Below are positions 31,499-40,957 of a stretch of 63,152 bases of DNA, piece after piece. The DNA is from JBBQNJ01 sp038329845 (GTDB taxonomy: Bacteria; Planctomycetota; Phycisphaerae; Tepidisphaerales; Tepidisphaeraceae). How positions within the stretch are numbered: position 1 is the first letter of the stretch; each line of letters opens with the position of its first letter. The translations under genes and the position numbers were made by a program. Where the stretch lies: the NCBI GenBank assembly GCA_038329845.1, contig JBBQNJ010000021.1, forward strand, positions 1 to 63,152. Direction: 5' to 3'. Under the pieces are notes generated by a model. The model ran no database searches. It worked only from the letters and a program-made list of their open reading frames with translations, and was not told the origin of the DNA.

Positions 31499-34384
31499 CT
31501 ACTCCGAGCGGGCGCCGGCCAAGGCGTCAAAATAGGCTTTGAGCGCGTCCGGATAGGCCAGGGGATCGACGGGTTCGACGGAATGGGCATTCGAGTCGCC
31601 GCCGCGCCCCCGGAGGCGCGACGGTTGGCCGAGTGGGACGCCGGCGCGCAGCCACGGGAACCGTTCGATCACGGCGGCCTCGGTGTCTGCCTGATCGGCG
31701 CTGGCCTCGACAGCCAGTTCCCAACCGTCCGCCTGCTCGCGGTCGCTGGCCGCCGCCCACTGGCGCATTCGACGGCGAGCCGCATCCGCCCCGGCCATCG
31801 CCTTTTGCGATGCGGACACATCCCCCCGCGACGCGCGAGCCTCGCGGGCCGCGAGCAGGACGCCAAATGTCGAAATGAAATCATCGCTCTCGGACGGCCG
31901 CGTCGACGCCGACCGCGCCGCGGACGACTCGATCCCCACGACAGCACGCGATGAAAGTAGCAGATCACCCGCCCAAATCGCATCGAAATCCGGGCGAAGC
32001 GCCTCGACCTGGGCCGCCAACCGCAACCGATCGACCAGAATCATCGGCGATGCGTCCTCGATGCCGCCAGCCGCAGCGGACTTCACCGCCGCACGAGCCG
32101 TGCCAGCGGCGCCCAGCAGGTCCGGCTCACCCAGCGAGCGAACCCGACGCTGCGCCTGCGACACCAGATGCTCTAACTTCGCGTCCACGTCCGAAGCATC
32201 CAAGCTCAGCCCGATCCGCTTCGCCTGCGCAGCCAGATCCTGAAGAACCCCGGCGCGAACGCGCCGCCGTTGTTCGGCCACATCACCCGCGACGGGCTTA
32301 TCCGAGCGACGCCCCCAGACCTCTTCCACCGCGGACACAGCCGCGCGATCAGCCAGGATCGACCGCGCCGCCTGACCCGCCGCCAAGTCGCTTAGAATAT
32401 CGGCCAACCGCCGGGCATCGCGCACCGCCTCCGGCAGCACCGCGCGCTCCAACGATTCCCGCCGCGCGCCCGATATCGGCGCCGCCGCCCAATTAAGCCG
32501 GCGCCGGCGACAAAGCTGATCATCCAGCAGCGATCCCAACGCCGTCGTCAACCCCGGCGAATGACTCCGCGCCACCGCCCGCAACAGCGACAACCGAATC
32601 GCCGCGCCCGCCTCCGACGCGGCGGCGAGCCGCTGATCGATCCGCGCCGAGCGCGGCGAATAATCCACCGCCCCCGCGTTGTCGGCCCCGGCCGGCTCAC
32701 GCCGAATCTCCTCGGCTGCGCCGGTCTCGTCGGCCAGCGTCTGCGCCAACCTCGCCGCCCGCCGCAACTCCAACACCTGCGCGGCCAACTCCGCATCTCG
32801 CGATCGCGGCGATATCAACACATGCCCGACAACACTCCCCGATCGCTGTCCCGCGCGATCGCTTCCCACAACCCGCACCGCAACCACATCGCCCACCTGC
32901 AGTCCGCCCATCGCACCCAGATCGACGTTGAACACCCCCGCGCACCGCCGCGGGTCGGCCCCCAACTCGATGACCCGTCGAGACACCGTCGATCCATTCA
33001 CCGCCAACTCCAGCCCCAGCGACGCCAGCGCATAATCGTCCATCGCCTCGTAATCCACCGGCAGAATATCTTGTCGAGCAATCATCGCCGGCTCATCCGC
33101 TCGAAGCAGCCGCACCAGCGGCGGACGATCGGGCAGCGCCCGCACCGTCATGGTCCCCGACGCCCCACCCTTGATCCCACGCGCGCTTTTCAACTCCAGC
33201 CGCCACGTCCGATCGCGCTGGATCGTCAGACGAAATCGCCGCACTTTCACATCGTCGGTGGCATCCGCGAGGATCCGCACTTCCCCGACCGTGGCGATCG
33301 CCTCGGCCAGCGGCTCGGTCGCCGTCACCGTCACCAATGCCTCGGTGCCCACCGGCGCCTCGATCAAGCCATCGACGTTCGTCACCGTCAGCGGCACCCG
33401 CACCGTCGCCGGCGGATACTCGTACCGGATCGAAAACTGCGACACCTTCGGCTTGCGCAGCGCGCGGATCCGATACGTCGAACTCACCGCGTCGCCGCCG
33501 CTGATGTAATAGCGGAGATCGCGATCCACGTTATGAAACAGATAGGCAAACTGCCCGTCGCCCAACGGCGTCATGGCCGCATGCGCCCACCCGGCGGTGC
33601 TTCCGTCCTCAGCGCTGAAAAAGATCGTCACGAACGCCCCCTCGAGCCGGGCCACGCGAACGAGAATCTCCAGATGGTCGCCATCTGAAACATCCACGTC
33701 ACCGGGCACAACCTCCAGCCGCGTCGTGCGCGCCGGCAACGTCGCGGTCCATGGCATCCCGTAGCGCTCGAGCAGCCGCGGCGCATCAAGCCATGGGTTC
33801 GACCATGCCCACGCCATCACGCTTAGTAGCAGGATCGTCACCGCCCAAGGCGTCGCCCATCGCCGCACCGGCATCACCCGCGGGGACGGATGCCGCGATA
33901 AATCCAGCCCGCTTTCCAACCGCGACAGCAGTTGCGCCGATCCGCGTTCCTCTGCCGGGGCCAGCGCTTGCGACACCACGGTCTGCAGTCGCTCGGCAAA
34001 TGTCGCCTCGCCCCGCTCGATCCGCGCCGCCGTCGCACGCCAGTCGATCCGCCGCCACATCCCCAGCGCCGACGGCCCGAGAAACACGACCACCACGCCC
34101 GCATTGATCCCCAAAACTCCCATTCGCGCCCAGCCCGGCATCGGGCTGACCCGGTCGAACAGCGCCCAGAACATCATCCACGCCAGGCTGATCGCCGAGA
34201 CAGTTCCCAACGATCGAACCAGCGCCATCCGGCGATGCCGCCGGGCGTATTTTGTCAGATACCCTCGGATCGCACCGGGCAAAGCGTTCTTCGCATCCGC
34301 CGATGCATTCCCCGAGCGCTGGGGATCAGCGGAGGATCGTCCCCCCTCATCGCCGCCGGTGAGCATGGCCCCGTCGCGCATCAT
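31499..34384 (-). CDS. 961-residue membrane protein, DUF4175-like, unknown function
   Basis: I recognise no catalytic domain. Three hydrophobic segments lie in the N-terminal fifth (near residues 60-78, 90-110 and 185-203), the first two separated by the short DRVSPMPGWARM. A long periplasm-type region follows with beta-rich, immunoglobulin-like stretches (ARTTRLEVVPGDVDVSDGDH, FSIRYEYPPATVRVPLTVTN, LKSARGIKGGASGTMTVRAL). The last 350 residues are Ala/Arg-rich and probably helical. This layout resembles the DUF4175-type proteins of planctomycetes and other bacteria. It starts 13 bp after the UbiA-type gene stop, so the two share an operon. Strong antisense frames on the plus strand are codon-bias shadows. 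Confidence 0.7.
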   Translation of the reverse strand: MMRDGAMLTGGDEGGRSSADPQRSGNASADAKNALPGAIRGYLTKYARRHRRMALVRSLGTVSAISLAWMMFWALFDRVSPMPGWARMGVLGINAGVVVVFLGPSALGMWRRIDWRATAARIERGEATFAERLQTVVSQALAPAEERGSAQLLSRLESGLDLSRHPSPRVMPVRRWATPWAVTILLLSVMAWAWSNPWLDAPRLLERYGMPWTATLPARTTRLEVVPGDVDVSDGDHLEILVRVARLEGAFVTIFFSAEDGSTAGWAHAAMTPLGDGQFAYLFHNVDRDLRYYISGGDAVSSTYRIRALRKPKVSQFSIRYEYPPATVRVPLTVTNVDGLIEAPVGTEALVTVTATEPLAEAIATVGEVRILADATDDVKVRRFRLTIQRDRTWRLELKSARGIKGGASGTMTVRALPDRPPLVRLLRADEPAMIARQDILPVDYEAMDDYALASLGLELAVNGSTVSRRVIELGADPRRCAGVFNVDLGAMGGLQVGDVVAVRVVGSDRAGQRSGSVVGHVLISPRSRDAELAAQVLELRRAARLAQTLADETGAAEEIRREPAGADNAGAVDYSPRSARIDQRLAAASEAGAAIRLSLLRAVARSHSPGLTTALGSLLDDQLCRRRRLNWAAAPISGARRESLERAVLPEAVRDARRLADILSDLAAGQAARSILADRAAVSAVEEVWGRRSDKPVAGDVAEQRRRVRAGVLQDLAAQAKRIGLSLDASDVDAKLEHLVSQAQRRVRSLGEPDLLGAAGTARAAVKSAAAGGIEDASPMILVDRLRLAAQVEALRPDFDAIWAGDLLLSSRAVVGIESSAARSASTRPSESDDFISTFGVLLAAREARASRGDVSASQKAMAGADAARRRMRQWAAASDREQADGWELAVEASADQADTEAAVIERFPWLRAGVPLGQPSRLRGRGGDSNAHSVEPVDPLAYPDALKAYFDALAGARSE

Positions 34385-34397
34385 CGCCTCGACCGTC

Positions 34398-35321
34398 TCA
34401 AGGCCACACCGCCGCGAGCAGGATCAATCCCGCCGTGACCAAGCCCGCCGCCCAGCTCACCCAGTCAGTCAACGCAAACGCGATCGGATCCTCGTTCAGT
34501 TCGCGCCGGCGGGCGAGAAACCAGATGCGCGTGATCCAGTACAGCAACACCGGGCACGCCAGCCAGATCCAGCGCGGATGGCGATACTGCTGGCGGGCCA
34601 GATCGCTGCTGATGTAGATCGCCATCACCAGCACCGCCAGGTAGCCGCTTGCCGGTCCCACGCTCAGGATGCTCGCCGCATCCTCGGCGCGATAGTTGCG
34701 GGCCTTGAGATGTTCGGCGTCGTCCCCGGGGGCCAGAGTCAGCTCGGTGTAGCGCTTGGCGAATGCCAGGCTCAGGAAAATGAACATGCTGAACGCCAGC
34801 AGCCACGGCGTCAGCTCGATCCCCGTCGCCGCGCCCCCAGCTTGCAGACGAAGCGTGTATAGCCCGGCCAGCACGAACACGTCGAGCAGCAGCCGCGACT
34901 TCAGCCACAACGAATAGGCCGTTGTAAAAAAGAGATAGATCGCCATCACCGCCGTGAACGCCCGCGGCAGCCACACCAGCGCCATCCCGAACGCCGCGAT
35001 CAACAACCCCGCCATCAGCGCCCCGGCCAGCGCCACCGGCACCTGCCCCGACGCCAGCGGCCGTCGCCGCTTGGTCGGGTGATAGCGATCGGCCTGCCGG
35101 TCATGCAGATCATTGAGGATGTATCCCGCCGAAGCGCAGAAGGAGAACAGCACAAATGCCAGGATCAGCGCCGGCAATCGTTCCAGGTCGTTCGGATGGT
35201 GCGACAGCAGCAAAGGCAGGAACAGCAGCAGATTCTTCACCCATTGCTCCGGCCGAAGCAGCCGCAGCGAACCCCCCAGCCACCCGCGCCCACCCGCGCT
35301 CGAACTCGACGTGACGGTCAT
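34398..35321 (-). CDS. UbiA-family prenyltransferase (decaprenyl-phosphate phosphoribosyltransferase-like)
   Basis: 307 residues, about nine membrane helices. The Mg2+/diphosphate motif NDLHDRQAD, followed by HPTKRRRPLASG, is the pattern of the DPPR synthase branch of UbiA enzymes (Rv3806c-like), which join phosphoribosyl pyrophosphate to a polyprenyl phosphate for cell-envelope sugar donors. SLRLLRPEQWVKNLLLF near the N-terminus is also typical of that branch. ATG 35321 is preferred over the longer 35396 start, whose extra residues overlap the divergent leader of lptD. Exact substrate is inferred. Confidence 0.85.
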   Translation of the reverse strand: MTVTSSSSAGGRGWLGGSLRLLRPEQWVKNLLLFLPLLLSHHPNDLERLPALILAFVLFSFCASAGYILNDLHDRQADRYHPTKRRRPLASGQVPVALAGALMAGLLIAAFGMALVWLPRAFTAVMAIYLFFTTAYSLWLKSRLLLDVFVLAGLYTLRLQAGGAATGIELTPWLLAFSMFIFLSLAFAKRYTELTLAPGDDAEHLKARNYRAEDAASILSVGPASGYLAVLVMAIYISSDLARQQYRHPRWIWLACPVLLYWITRIWFLARRRELNEDPIAFALTDWVSWAAGLVTAGLILLAAVWP

Positions 35322-35451
35322 TCGCCCGATTCTAGCCAGCGCCGCCCTCGCCACAAACACCGCCGGAAAACTCCCGCAGGTCACTGGGATTTTCACCCCG
35401 GCGCATCGCCTCTATGATGCGCCCCGGGAACTGCGGGAAGGAGCCGAGCGT

Positions 35452-38355
35452 TTGCGCGTCCGAGGCATCGACCTTATCGCCGTGATCGTTGCACTGGGCG
35501 CCCTCGCGGCGTCGGGCACGACGGCGCGCGGACAGGAAATCGTCGATCATCTCCTGGTCGTGTCCGACACCGCCAGCGTCTGGGATCAGGCTGGCGACAA
35601 CGTCGTGCAGTTGCAAGGCCAGGTCCGCATCGACCTCGACGGCGCATCGCTCTCGGCCGATCAAGCCGTGCTATGGATATCCCCCCGAACCGACGCGATC
35701 ATCCCCGAACAGCAACTTCGCGTGGCCCTGCTCGGCAACGCCCAGGCCCGTCAGGAAATGGTCCATCGCAGCGGCCCGGCACTGTTCATCAGCGCCACCG
35801 TCCGAGGCGAGATCACCCTGCGCCCGCACCAGGCAATGGTCCTGCGTGACCTTTCCCAGTCCCCGCTCTACCGCGAGGCCCAACAGCTTCGCGCCGCATC
35901 GCAACGCGACGACCCGACCGGCGGACAATGGTTGACCGCCCCCCGACCCGCCAGCGCCGCCGCCGCCGCCCGACGCGCCGATCGTCCGGCATCGCAGTCC
36001 CCCGTGGACATCGAAGCCGGCCGCGGCCGAACCGTCACCACCGATGGAAACGTCAGCTTGATCCTCTGGGACGGCGTAACCCTCATCCAGCGCCGGCCCG
36101 ACGGCGACTTTCTCGAGCTTCGCGCCCGCCGCGCCGTGATCCACACCGCCGCACGCGGCGGTGGCAATTCCGACGGCTCGGCCTCGCCCATCACCCGCCC
36201 CGACCAGGCCGTCAATGGCGCCTACCTCGAAGGCGACGTGCGGATCGCCTTGACCTCCGCCCGCGGCGGCGCAGGAGAACAACGCCTCGAGGCCGAACGA
36301 GTCTACTACGATTTCACCACCGATCGCGCTGTCCTCACCGACGCGGTCATCCACGCCATCGACCCCCAGCGGCAAATCCCCATCGTCCTGCGCGCCAGCG
36401 TCCTGCGACAGCTCTCTCTCGGCGAATATTCTGCGGAAAAAATCCGGCTCAGCACCAGCAGTTTCGCCACCCCCTCCTACGCCCTTGCCGCCGACCGCGC
36501 CTACGTCCGCCAAAGCCCCACCACCGATCCACGCTACGGAAGCCGAACCGAATTGTCCGTCTCCAACGTCACCTTCAACCTCTACGGCCTTCCCTTCTTC
36601 TGGCTGCCCGTGGCCGGCGGATCGTTTACCGAACGCGGCTTCCCCCTTCGCGCCTTGAGCGTCACCAACAGCACCGACTTCGGACTCGGCGTCCGCAGCG
36701 AATGGGGATTGTTCGAGACCCTCGGTCAACTCCCGCCGGAAAACGTCGATCTGAGCTACAGCCTCGACTACCTCTCCGATCGCGGTGCCGCGGTCGGACT
36801 CGACGGCGACTACCAAGGCGGCTTCGTCAGCGACACCACCCGACAACGCTGGGATTACCAAGGCGAATTGACCAGCTACTTCGTCGTTTCCGACCACGGG
36901 ATCGATCACCTCGGCCGCGCCAATGTCACGCCGTTTGACGAGTTCCGCGGACGCGCACTCTGGGAACATCAATACTTTTTCCCCCAAGGCTGGCAGGTCC
37001 AGGCGCGGGCCGGATGGCTCTCGGACGCGACCTTCCAGGAGGAATGGTTCCGCAGACAGTTCGAGACCAATTTGCCCGTCGAGGATTCGCTCTATCTCAA
37101 GCGACAACGCGGCACCGAGGCCTTCACCCTGCTGCTGGATTACCCCGTCCGCGACTTCGTGAGCAGCTCCGATCTCCAGCAAGAACAGTTCGAGGTCCAG
37201 CGACTGCCTGAAATCGGCTACTACCGCGTCGGCGACGCGGTCGGCCCCGATGATTCACTGACGTTCTTTTCCGACAACACCTACAGCCGCCTGCGCTATC
37301 GCAGCAGCGCCGCCTCACTCGCCGATCAAGGCTTCAACCCCGCCGCCGGCGTCACGCCCGGGCTGGCCTCGACGGGAACCACCGGAACCCTCGACCGCGA
37401 TGTCAGCCGGGTCGATTTCCGCGAAGAAGTGGACCTGCCATTCTCCGCCGGACAGTTCCGCGTCGTCCCCTACGTCATGGGACGCTACACCGGCTACTCC
37501 AATTCCCCCGATGGAAATAAGAAAAACCGCCTCCTCGGGATGCTCGGCATCCGCTTGACCACCGCATTGTGGAAAGTCGACGACAGCGCCCAATCCCGCC
37601 TGCTCGACATCCATCGCCTGCGCCATGTCATCGAGCCGGAAATCCATCTGTTCACCAGCGCCGCGACCAAGGACCGAACCGAGGTCTTCATCTACGACGA
37701 GCCAGTGGACGCGATCAACGACGTTTCGGCGATGCAGTTGGCCCTGCGCCAACGCTGGCAGACCAAACGCGGCGGACCGGGCGCCTGGCGAAGCGTCGAT
37801 TTTTTCGCCCTCAATGTCGAGGCCAACTTCTTCAGCAACCGACCCGATCCGGCCGTCTTGCGACCCGACAACTTCCGAGACCTGTTCTTCACCTCGATCC
37901 CCGAGGCTTCGATCCCCCGAAATGCCATCAACGCCGACGCCGCCTGGCGAATCAGCGACACCACCGTCCTTCTCTCCGATGCCGCCTACAACATCGACGC
38001 GGCCGAGCTGGCTACCGCGTCCGTGGGCCTGGCCGTCCGACGCGATCCCCGCATGGCCTATTTCCTTGGACTGCGCTATATCGAAGAACTCAATTCCACC
38101 ATCGCGGCGGCGGCCCTGAACTACGAACTGAGCCGCAAATATACCCTGATTATGGCCCAAAGCTGGGACTTCGGCGACCGCGAAGCCGTCGGCACCACCC
38201 TGGGAGTCACCCGCCGATTCGATCGACTGCTGGCGAGCTTCCGTTTCACCTACGACGCCGTCGCCGACACCACCAGCTTCAATTTCACCCTCATCCCCGA
38301 AGGACTCAACTACGGCGTCGGCAGCGATACCCTCGACACCTTCAGCCGAAAATAA
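35452..38355 (+). CDS. lptD: LptD-like outer-membrane LPS-assembly protein
   Basis: Outer-membrane barrel that inserts lipopolysaccharide. The start is TTG 35452, eight bases after AAGGAG (35438-35443). It gives an N-terminal signal sequence (IDLIAVIVALGALAASGTTARGQ) that upstream starts would bury. The N-terminal 250 residues form OstA/LptA-like jellyroll strands (VVQLQGQVRIDLDGASLSAD, VNGAYLEGDVRIAL, ERVYYDFTTDRAVL). The remaining 650 residues alternate in beta-barrel style, with NVTFNLYGLPFFWLPVAGGS at the barrel entry. 967 residues in total. Disulfide-forming Cys of enterobacterial LptD are absent. The gene is divergent from the ubiA-like gene and followed by an 8-bp minisatellite. Confidence 0.82.
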   Translation: MRVRGIDLIAVIVALGALAASGTTARGQEIVDHLLVVSDTASVWDQAGDNVVQLQGQVRIDLDGASLSADQAVLWISPRTDAIIPEQQLRVALLGNAQARQEMVHRSGPALFISATVRGEITLRPHQAMVLRDLSQSPLYREAQQLRAASQRDDPTGGQWLTAPRPASAAAAARRADRPASQSPVDIEAGRGRTVTTDGNVSLILWDGVTLIQRRPDGDFLELRARRAVIHTAARGGGNSDGSASPITRPDQAVNGAYLEGDVRIALTSARGGAGEQRLEAERVYYDFTTDRAVLTDAVIHAIDPQRQIPIVLRASVLRQLSLGEYSAEKIRLSTSSFATPSYALAADRAYVRQSPTTDPRYGSRTELSVSNVTFNLYGLPFFWLPVAGGSFTERGFPLRALSVTNSTDFGLGVRSEWGLFETLGQLPPENVDLSYSLDYLSDRGAAVGLDGDYQGGFVSDTTRQRWDYQGELTSYFVVSDHGIDHLGRANVTPFDEFRGRALWEHQYFFPQGWQVQARAGWLSDATFQEEWFRRQFETNLPVEDSLYLKRQRGTEAFTLLLDYPVRDFVSSSDLQQEQFEVQRLPEIGYYRVGDAVGPDDSLTFFSDNTYSRLRYRSSAASLADQGFNPAAGVTPGLASTGTTGTLDRDVSRVDFREEVDLPFSAGQFRVVPYVMGRYTGYSNSPDGNKKNRLLGMLGIRLTTALWKVDDSAQSRLLDIHRLRHVIEPEIHLFTSAATKDRTEVFIYDEPVDAINDVSAMQLALRQRWQTKRGGPGAWRSVDFFALNVEANFFSNRPDPAVLRPDNFRDLFFTSIPEASIPRNAINADAAWRISDTTVLLSDAAYNIDAAELATASVGLAVRRDPRMAYFLGLRYIEELNSTIAAAALNYELSRKYTLIMAQSWDFGDREAVGTTLGVTRRFDRLLASFRFTYDAVADTTSFNFTLIPEGLNYGVGSDTLDTFSRK

Positions 38356-38403
38356 TACCCCCCTCCCCGCGCAGCCAAACCCCGAGCTTGCCACCCCCTC
38401 CGC

Positions 38404-38507
38404 GCCTCGGTGCCTCGGTGCCTCCGTCCCTTCGCGCCTACGTCCCTCCCTGCCTTCGTCCCTGCGTGCCTACGTCGCTTCGTCCCTCAGTCCCTCCGCG
38501 CCGCCGT
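38404..38507. repeat. 8-bp minisatellite, about 13 units
   Basis: Units begin at 38404 and follow every 8 bases to 38507, with a consensus near gcctacgt/ccctncgt; the first two are both gcctcggt. It fills the convergent gap between lptD and the repressor gene. No coding frame or terminator stem stands out. Confidence 0.8.
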
Positions 38508-38522
38508 GCCTTTCCGCACACC

Positions 38523-39518
38523 CTAATCCTCATCCACCCGCTGAAACTTGAACACCGCCCGATACAGCCCCGCGATCTTCTCAGCCTCGATCAGTTGCGG
38601 CCGATACCGCTCGTTCCGCGGCTGAAGCCGATACACCGGCTTATTGTCATCCGACTCGAAAAAAACCCGCTTGAACGTCGTTTGCCCGTCAGCGAATCGA
38701 ACAAAACAGTCATCCCCGCTGCGAGTCGTCCGAACCGGCGAAAAAATCACGATGTCCCCCTCCTGGTACTTGGGCATCATGCTGTCGCCGTAAACCCGCG
38801 CCGCGAACGCATCGCGGTCCTCCACGTTGGGACACGTGATGTAATCATCGGCGACGCGAGGCGGATAACTCAGATCGGTGAAGTCGCTGGGATACCCTGC
38901 CGACACCTTGTTGATCACCGGCACGACATTGGATGAAACCTGCTCAACGTTTCCGGCATGACGATCCACCAGCTCTTGCAGAACCCCGCTCAAATAAGCA
39001 TCGTCGAGGTTCAGCGCGCCCGCCCCGGCCTGATGCGTCGCCGCCGTCATCTCCGCCGCCGTCGCCATGGCCCGCTGCGACGGGCTTGACCCCGGCGGCG
39101 TCGGCTTGGCCCCGTCCCCTGCTCGGCGCGACGCATTCCCCGCCGGCGTCGTGGAATCCCGCGACGACGCCGAACCCGCCGGCTCGCCGGCGCCCGCGCC
39201 CCCGCCCGCGCCCCCGCCCGCGCCCCCGGCCCCGCCCGCGCCCCCGGCCGAATGCGCCGCCGACAACAGCTTCTGCAACACCGCCCGAACATCCCGCGGC
39301 GTCCGCTGCAAATGGGCCTGGCTGAGCAGTTCTCCCGGCGAAAATCCCAACGCCACTTCCAGCCGCCGAAGCTTTTCGTCGCTCGGGGGATTCTGCACCC
39401 GACCCGTTTCGATCAGCGACAAATACGGCTTGCTGATCGCCGTCCGGCCCGCCAGGTCGTCCAGCGTCAGCCCCAGCCGTCGCCGCTGACGTCGAATCTT
39501 CGGCCCGATCGCTTCCAT
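38523..39518 (-). CDS. XRE/S24 phage-type repressor (LexA/CI-like, self-cleaving)
   Basis: 331 residues from ATG 39518. Residues about 6-60 form a helix-turn-helix (KIRRQRRRLGLTLDDLAGRT, ISKPYLSLIETGRVQNPP). A Gly/Ala-rich linker (GGAGGAGGAGGGAGGG), encoded by a repeat at 39182-39250, follows. The C-terminal half is an S24 peptidase: VYGDSMMPKYQEGDIVIF holds the catalytic Ser and TTFKRVFF the Lys. Such repressors cut themselves when RecA is activated by DNA damage. It is encoded divergently from the ABC/GNAT/terminase operon with 209 bp between the starts, the classic layout for controlling a prophage or domesticated phage operon. Confidence 0.88.
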   Translation of the reverse strand: MEAIGPKIRRQRRRLGLTLDDLAGRTAISKPYLSLIETGRVQNPPSDEKLRRLEVALGFSPGELLSQAHLQRTPRDVRAVLQKLLSAAHSAGGAGGAGGAGGGAGGGAGAGEPAGSASSRDSTTPAGNASRRAGDGAKPTPPGSSPSQRAMATAAEMTAATHQAGAGALNLDDAYLSGVLQELVDRHAGNVEQVSSNVVPVINKVSAGYPSDFTDLSYPPRVADDYITCPNVEDRDAFAARVYGDSMMPKYQEGDIVIFSPVRTTRSGDDCFVRFADGQTTFKRVFFESDDNKPVYRLQPRNERYRPQLIEAEKIAGLYRAVFKFQRVDED

Positions 39519-39626
39519 AGACCCTCCCGCCTCTTGCGCTCGCAATCCAAACCTGCCCCGATTCAAGCAATTTTATATCATCCGCGACATTCTACGCTCT
39601 TGGCCTGAAATCCGCAAGTCCATACC

Positions 39627-39654
39627 TTGACAAAACCCTAACATGTGATACGTT
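39627..39654 (+). promoter_or_regulatory. Candidate promoter of the HTH-ABC-GNAT-terminase operon
   Basis: A perfect TTGACA (39627-39632), a 16-bp spacer and TACGTT (39649-39654, weak -10) lie 74 bp before ATG 39728, in the repressor-facing gap 39519-39727. The surrounding aacatgtgatacgttgt has a partial dyad that could be an operator. Confidence 0.45.
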
Positions 39655-39727
39655 GTGCCCCGGCGTTTATAAAATAAAAGACTCGTCGTGGGTGCGACCG
39701 GTCCGTTCTAGCAACTCGAGGTGCCTG

Positions 39728-40156
39728 ATGCGTTTGGCCAACGTCGATAAAGCGCCCCAGAGCGCGGGATCACCCCAAGTCGCCTTGGCCGAAGCCCGCG
39801 AAAAACTCTGGGCCCGGGCCATGGCCTTAGCCCCCCGCGATCGACTCTTGATGCAAACCCTCTTGCGAGATCACCTGTCCGTCCGACAACTGGCCCTGCT
39901 CCTCGGGGAAAACCCCGGCACCGTCACCCGCAGAATCCAACGCCTCTCGCGCCGACTCAACGATCCGATCGTCATCGCCCTGCTGGAGTATCCCGGCGAC
40001 CTGCGCCCCGAGGCCCGCCAGCTCGCCGTCGAATACCTGCTCCACGGGGCCTCCATCGCCCGGCTCTGTGAAATCCACCAAATGAAACGACGCGAAGTCA
40101 CGGCCATCATCGACTTCGCCAAGGGATGGCTGCGGGCCCGCTGCGCCCGACGCTGA
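39728..40156 (+). CDS. Sigma-region-4-like HTH protein, first gene of the packaging operon
   Basis: 142 residues from ATG 39728. The core DRLLMQTLLRDHLSVRQLALLLG and NPGTVTRRIQRLSRRLNDP form a sigma-70 region-4-like helix-turn-helix, and a second HTH-like segment is GASIARLCEIHQMKRREV. It could be an operon regulator, a sigma-like factor, or the DNA-recognising small terminase subunit, which often lies at this position before TerL and also uses an HTH. None can be chosen from sequence alone. The gene stands 25 bp before the ABC ATPase gene. Confidence 0.65.
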   Translation: MRLANVDKAPQSAGSPQVALAEAREKLWARAMALAPRDRLLMQTLLRDHLSVRQLALLLGENPGTVTRRIQRLSRRLNDPIVIALLEYPGDLRPEARQLAVEYLLHGASIARLCEIHQMKRREVTAIIDFAKGWLRARCARR

Positions 40157-40180
40157 ACACGCTCATTCGGAAGATCGTCC

Positions 40181-40957
40181 ATGACCCCCTCCACTCCCTC
40201 CACCACCACGCCCTCGCCGCGCGCCCAGTGGGTCCGCCAATGGTTCGAAATCGATCGCCCGCAACCCACCCGCCCGCCCGCCATCCCGCTGCCCCCGATC
40301 ACGCCCGCGGCGCTCTGGCTGATCACCGGTGCCAGCGGCGCGGGAAAATCAACCCTCATGCGCTGTCTCCGCCGACGAAATGCCTCCAGCGCCAACTGGA
40401 TCGACCTGCGCCGACTGCCGCTGCCCGATCGACCCATCATCGATTGCCTCGGACGATCCCTCGACGAGGCGCTGTCGGATCTGTCGCATGTCGGGCTGGC
40501 CGAAGCCTGGACCTATCTCAAAAAGCCTCGACAACTCAGCGAAGGGGAGCGCTGGCGGCTTCGCCTGGCCATCGCCATGCGTCAGGCGACCGATGCGACC
40601 GCCGCGAACGACTCGGTCACCGCGATCGCCGCGAGCGACTCGCCCACCGCGAGCGCCGCGGGCACTGCGGATGCCACGAGCTCCGCGAGCGACTCGCTTA
40701 CCGCGAGCGCCACGACCAGCAACCCGGCCCAACTCACGATCCTCGCCTGCGATGAGTTCGCCTCCGCGCTCGATCCGGTCACCGCCGCGATCATCGCCCG
40801 ACGACTGCGCCGATTCATCGCCTCGACCCCCGCCGTCGCCGCCGTCGTCGCCAGCGTCCGCGACGATCTTCGCTGCTGGCTGGTGCCCACCCTCGGCATT
40901 CGCTGCGATTTCGGATCGTGGCAAATCGCTTCGTCGCCTCAACCCCAGGAGCCATAA
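40181..40957 (+). CDS. Soluble ABC-class ATPase paired with a GNAT protein
   Basis: 258 residues, no membrane segment. Walker A is GASGAGKST (50-58), the signature reads LSEGERWRLRLA (119-130) and Walker B is LTILACDEF with Asp191-Glu192. Between signature and Walker B an insertion of about 45 Ser/Thr/Ala residues (137-183) is encoded by GC-rich repeats near 40600-40730. The pairing with an acetyltransferase-fold protein recalls COG2401, an uncharacterised ABC ATPase fused to an acetyltransferase domain. Here the two parts are separate genes joined by a TAATG overlap. Gene order before a terminase suggests action on phage DNA, which is inference. Confidence 0.78.
   Translation: MTPSTPSTTTPSPRAQWVRQWFEIDRPQPTRPPAIPLPPITPAALWLITGASGAGKSTLMRCLRRRNASSANWIDLRRLPLPDRPIIDCLGRSLDEALSDLSHVGLAEAWTYLKKPRQLSEGERWRLRLAIAMRQATDATAANDSVTAIAASDSPTASAAGTADATSSASDSLTASATTSNPAQLTILACDEFASALDPVTAAIIARRLRRFIASTPAVAAVVASVRDDLRCWLVPTLGIRCDFGSWQIASSPQPQEP

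Noticed and set aside
35671..37182. 503-codon minus-strand frame antisense to lptD
   Set aside because: Gly/Val/Glu-rich shadow produced by the codon bias of lptD. The plus-strand gene has a signal sequence and family motifs.
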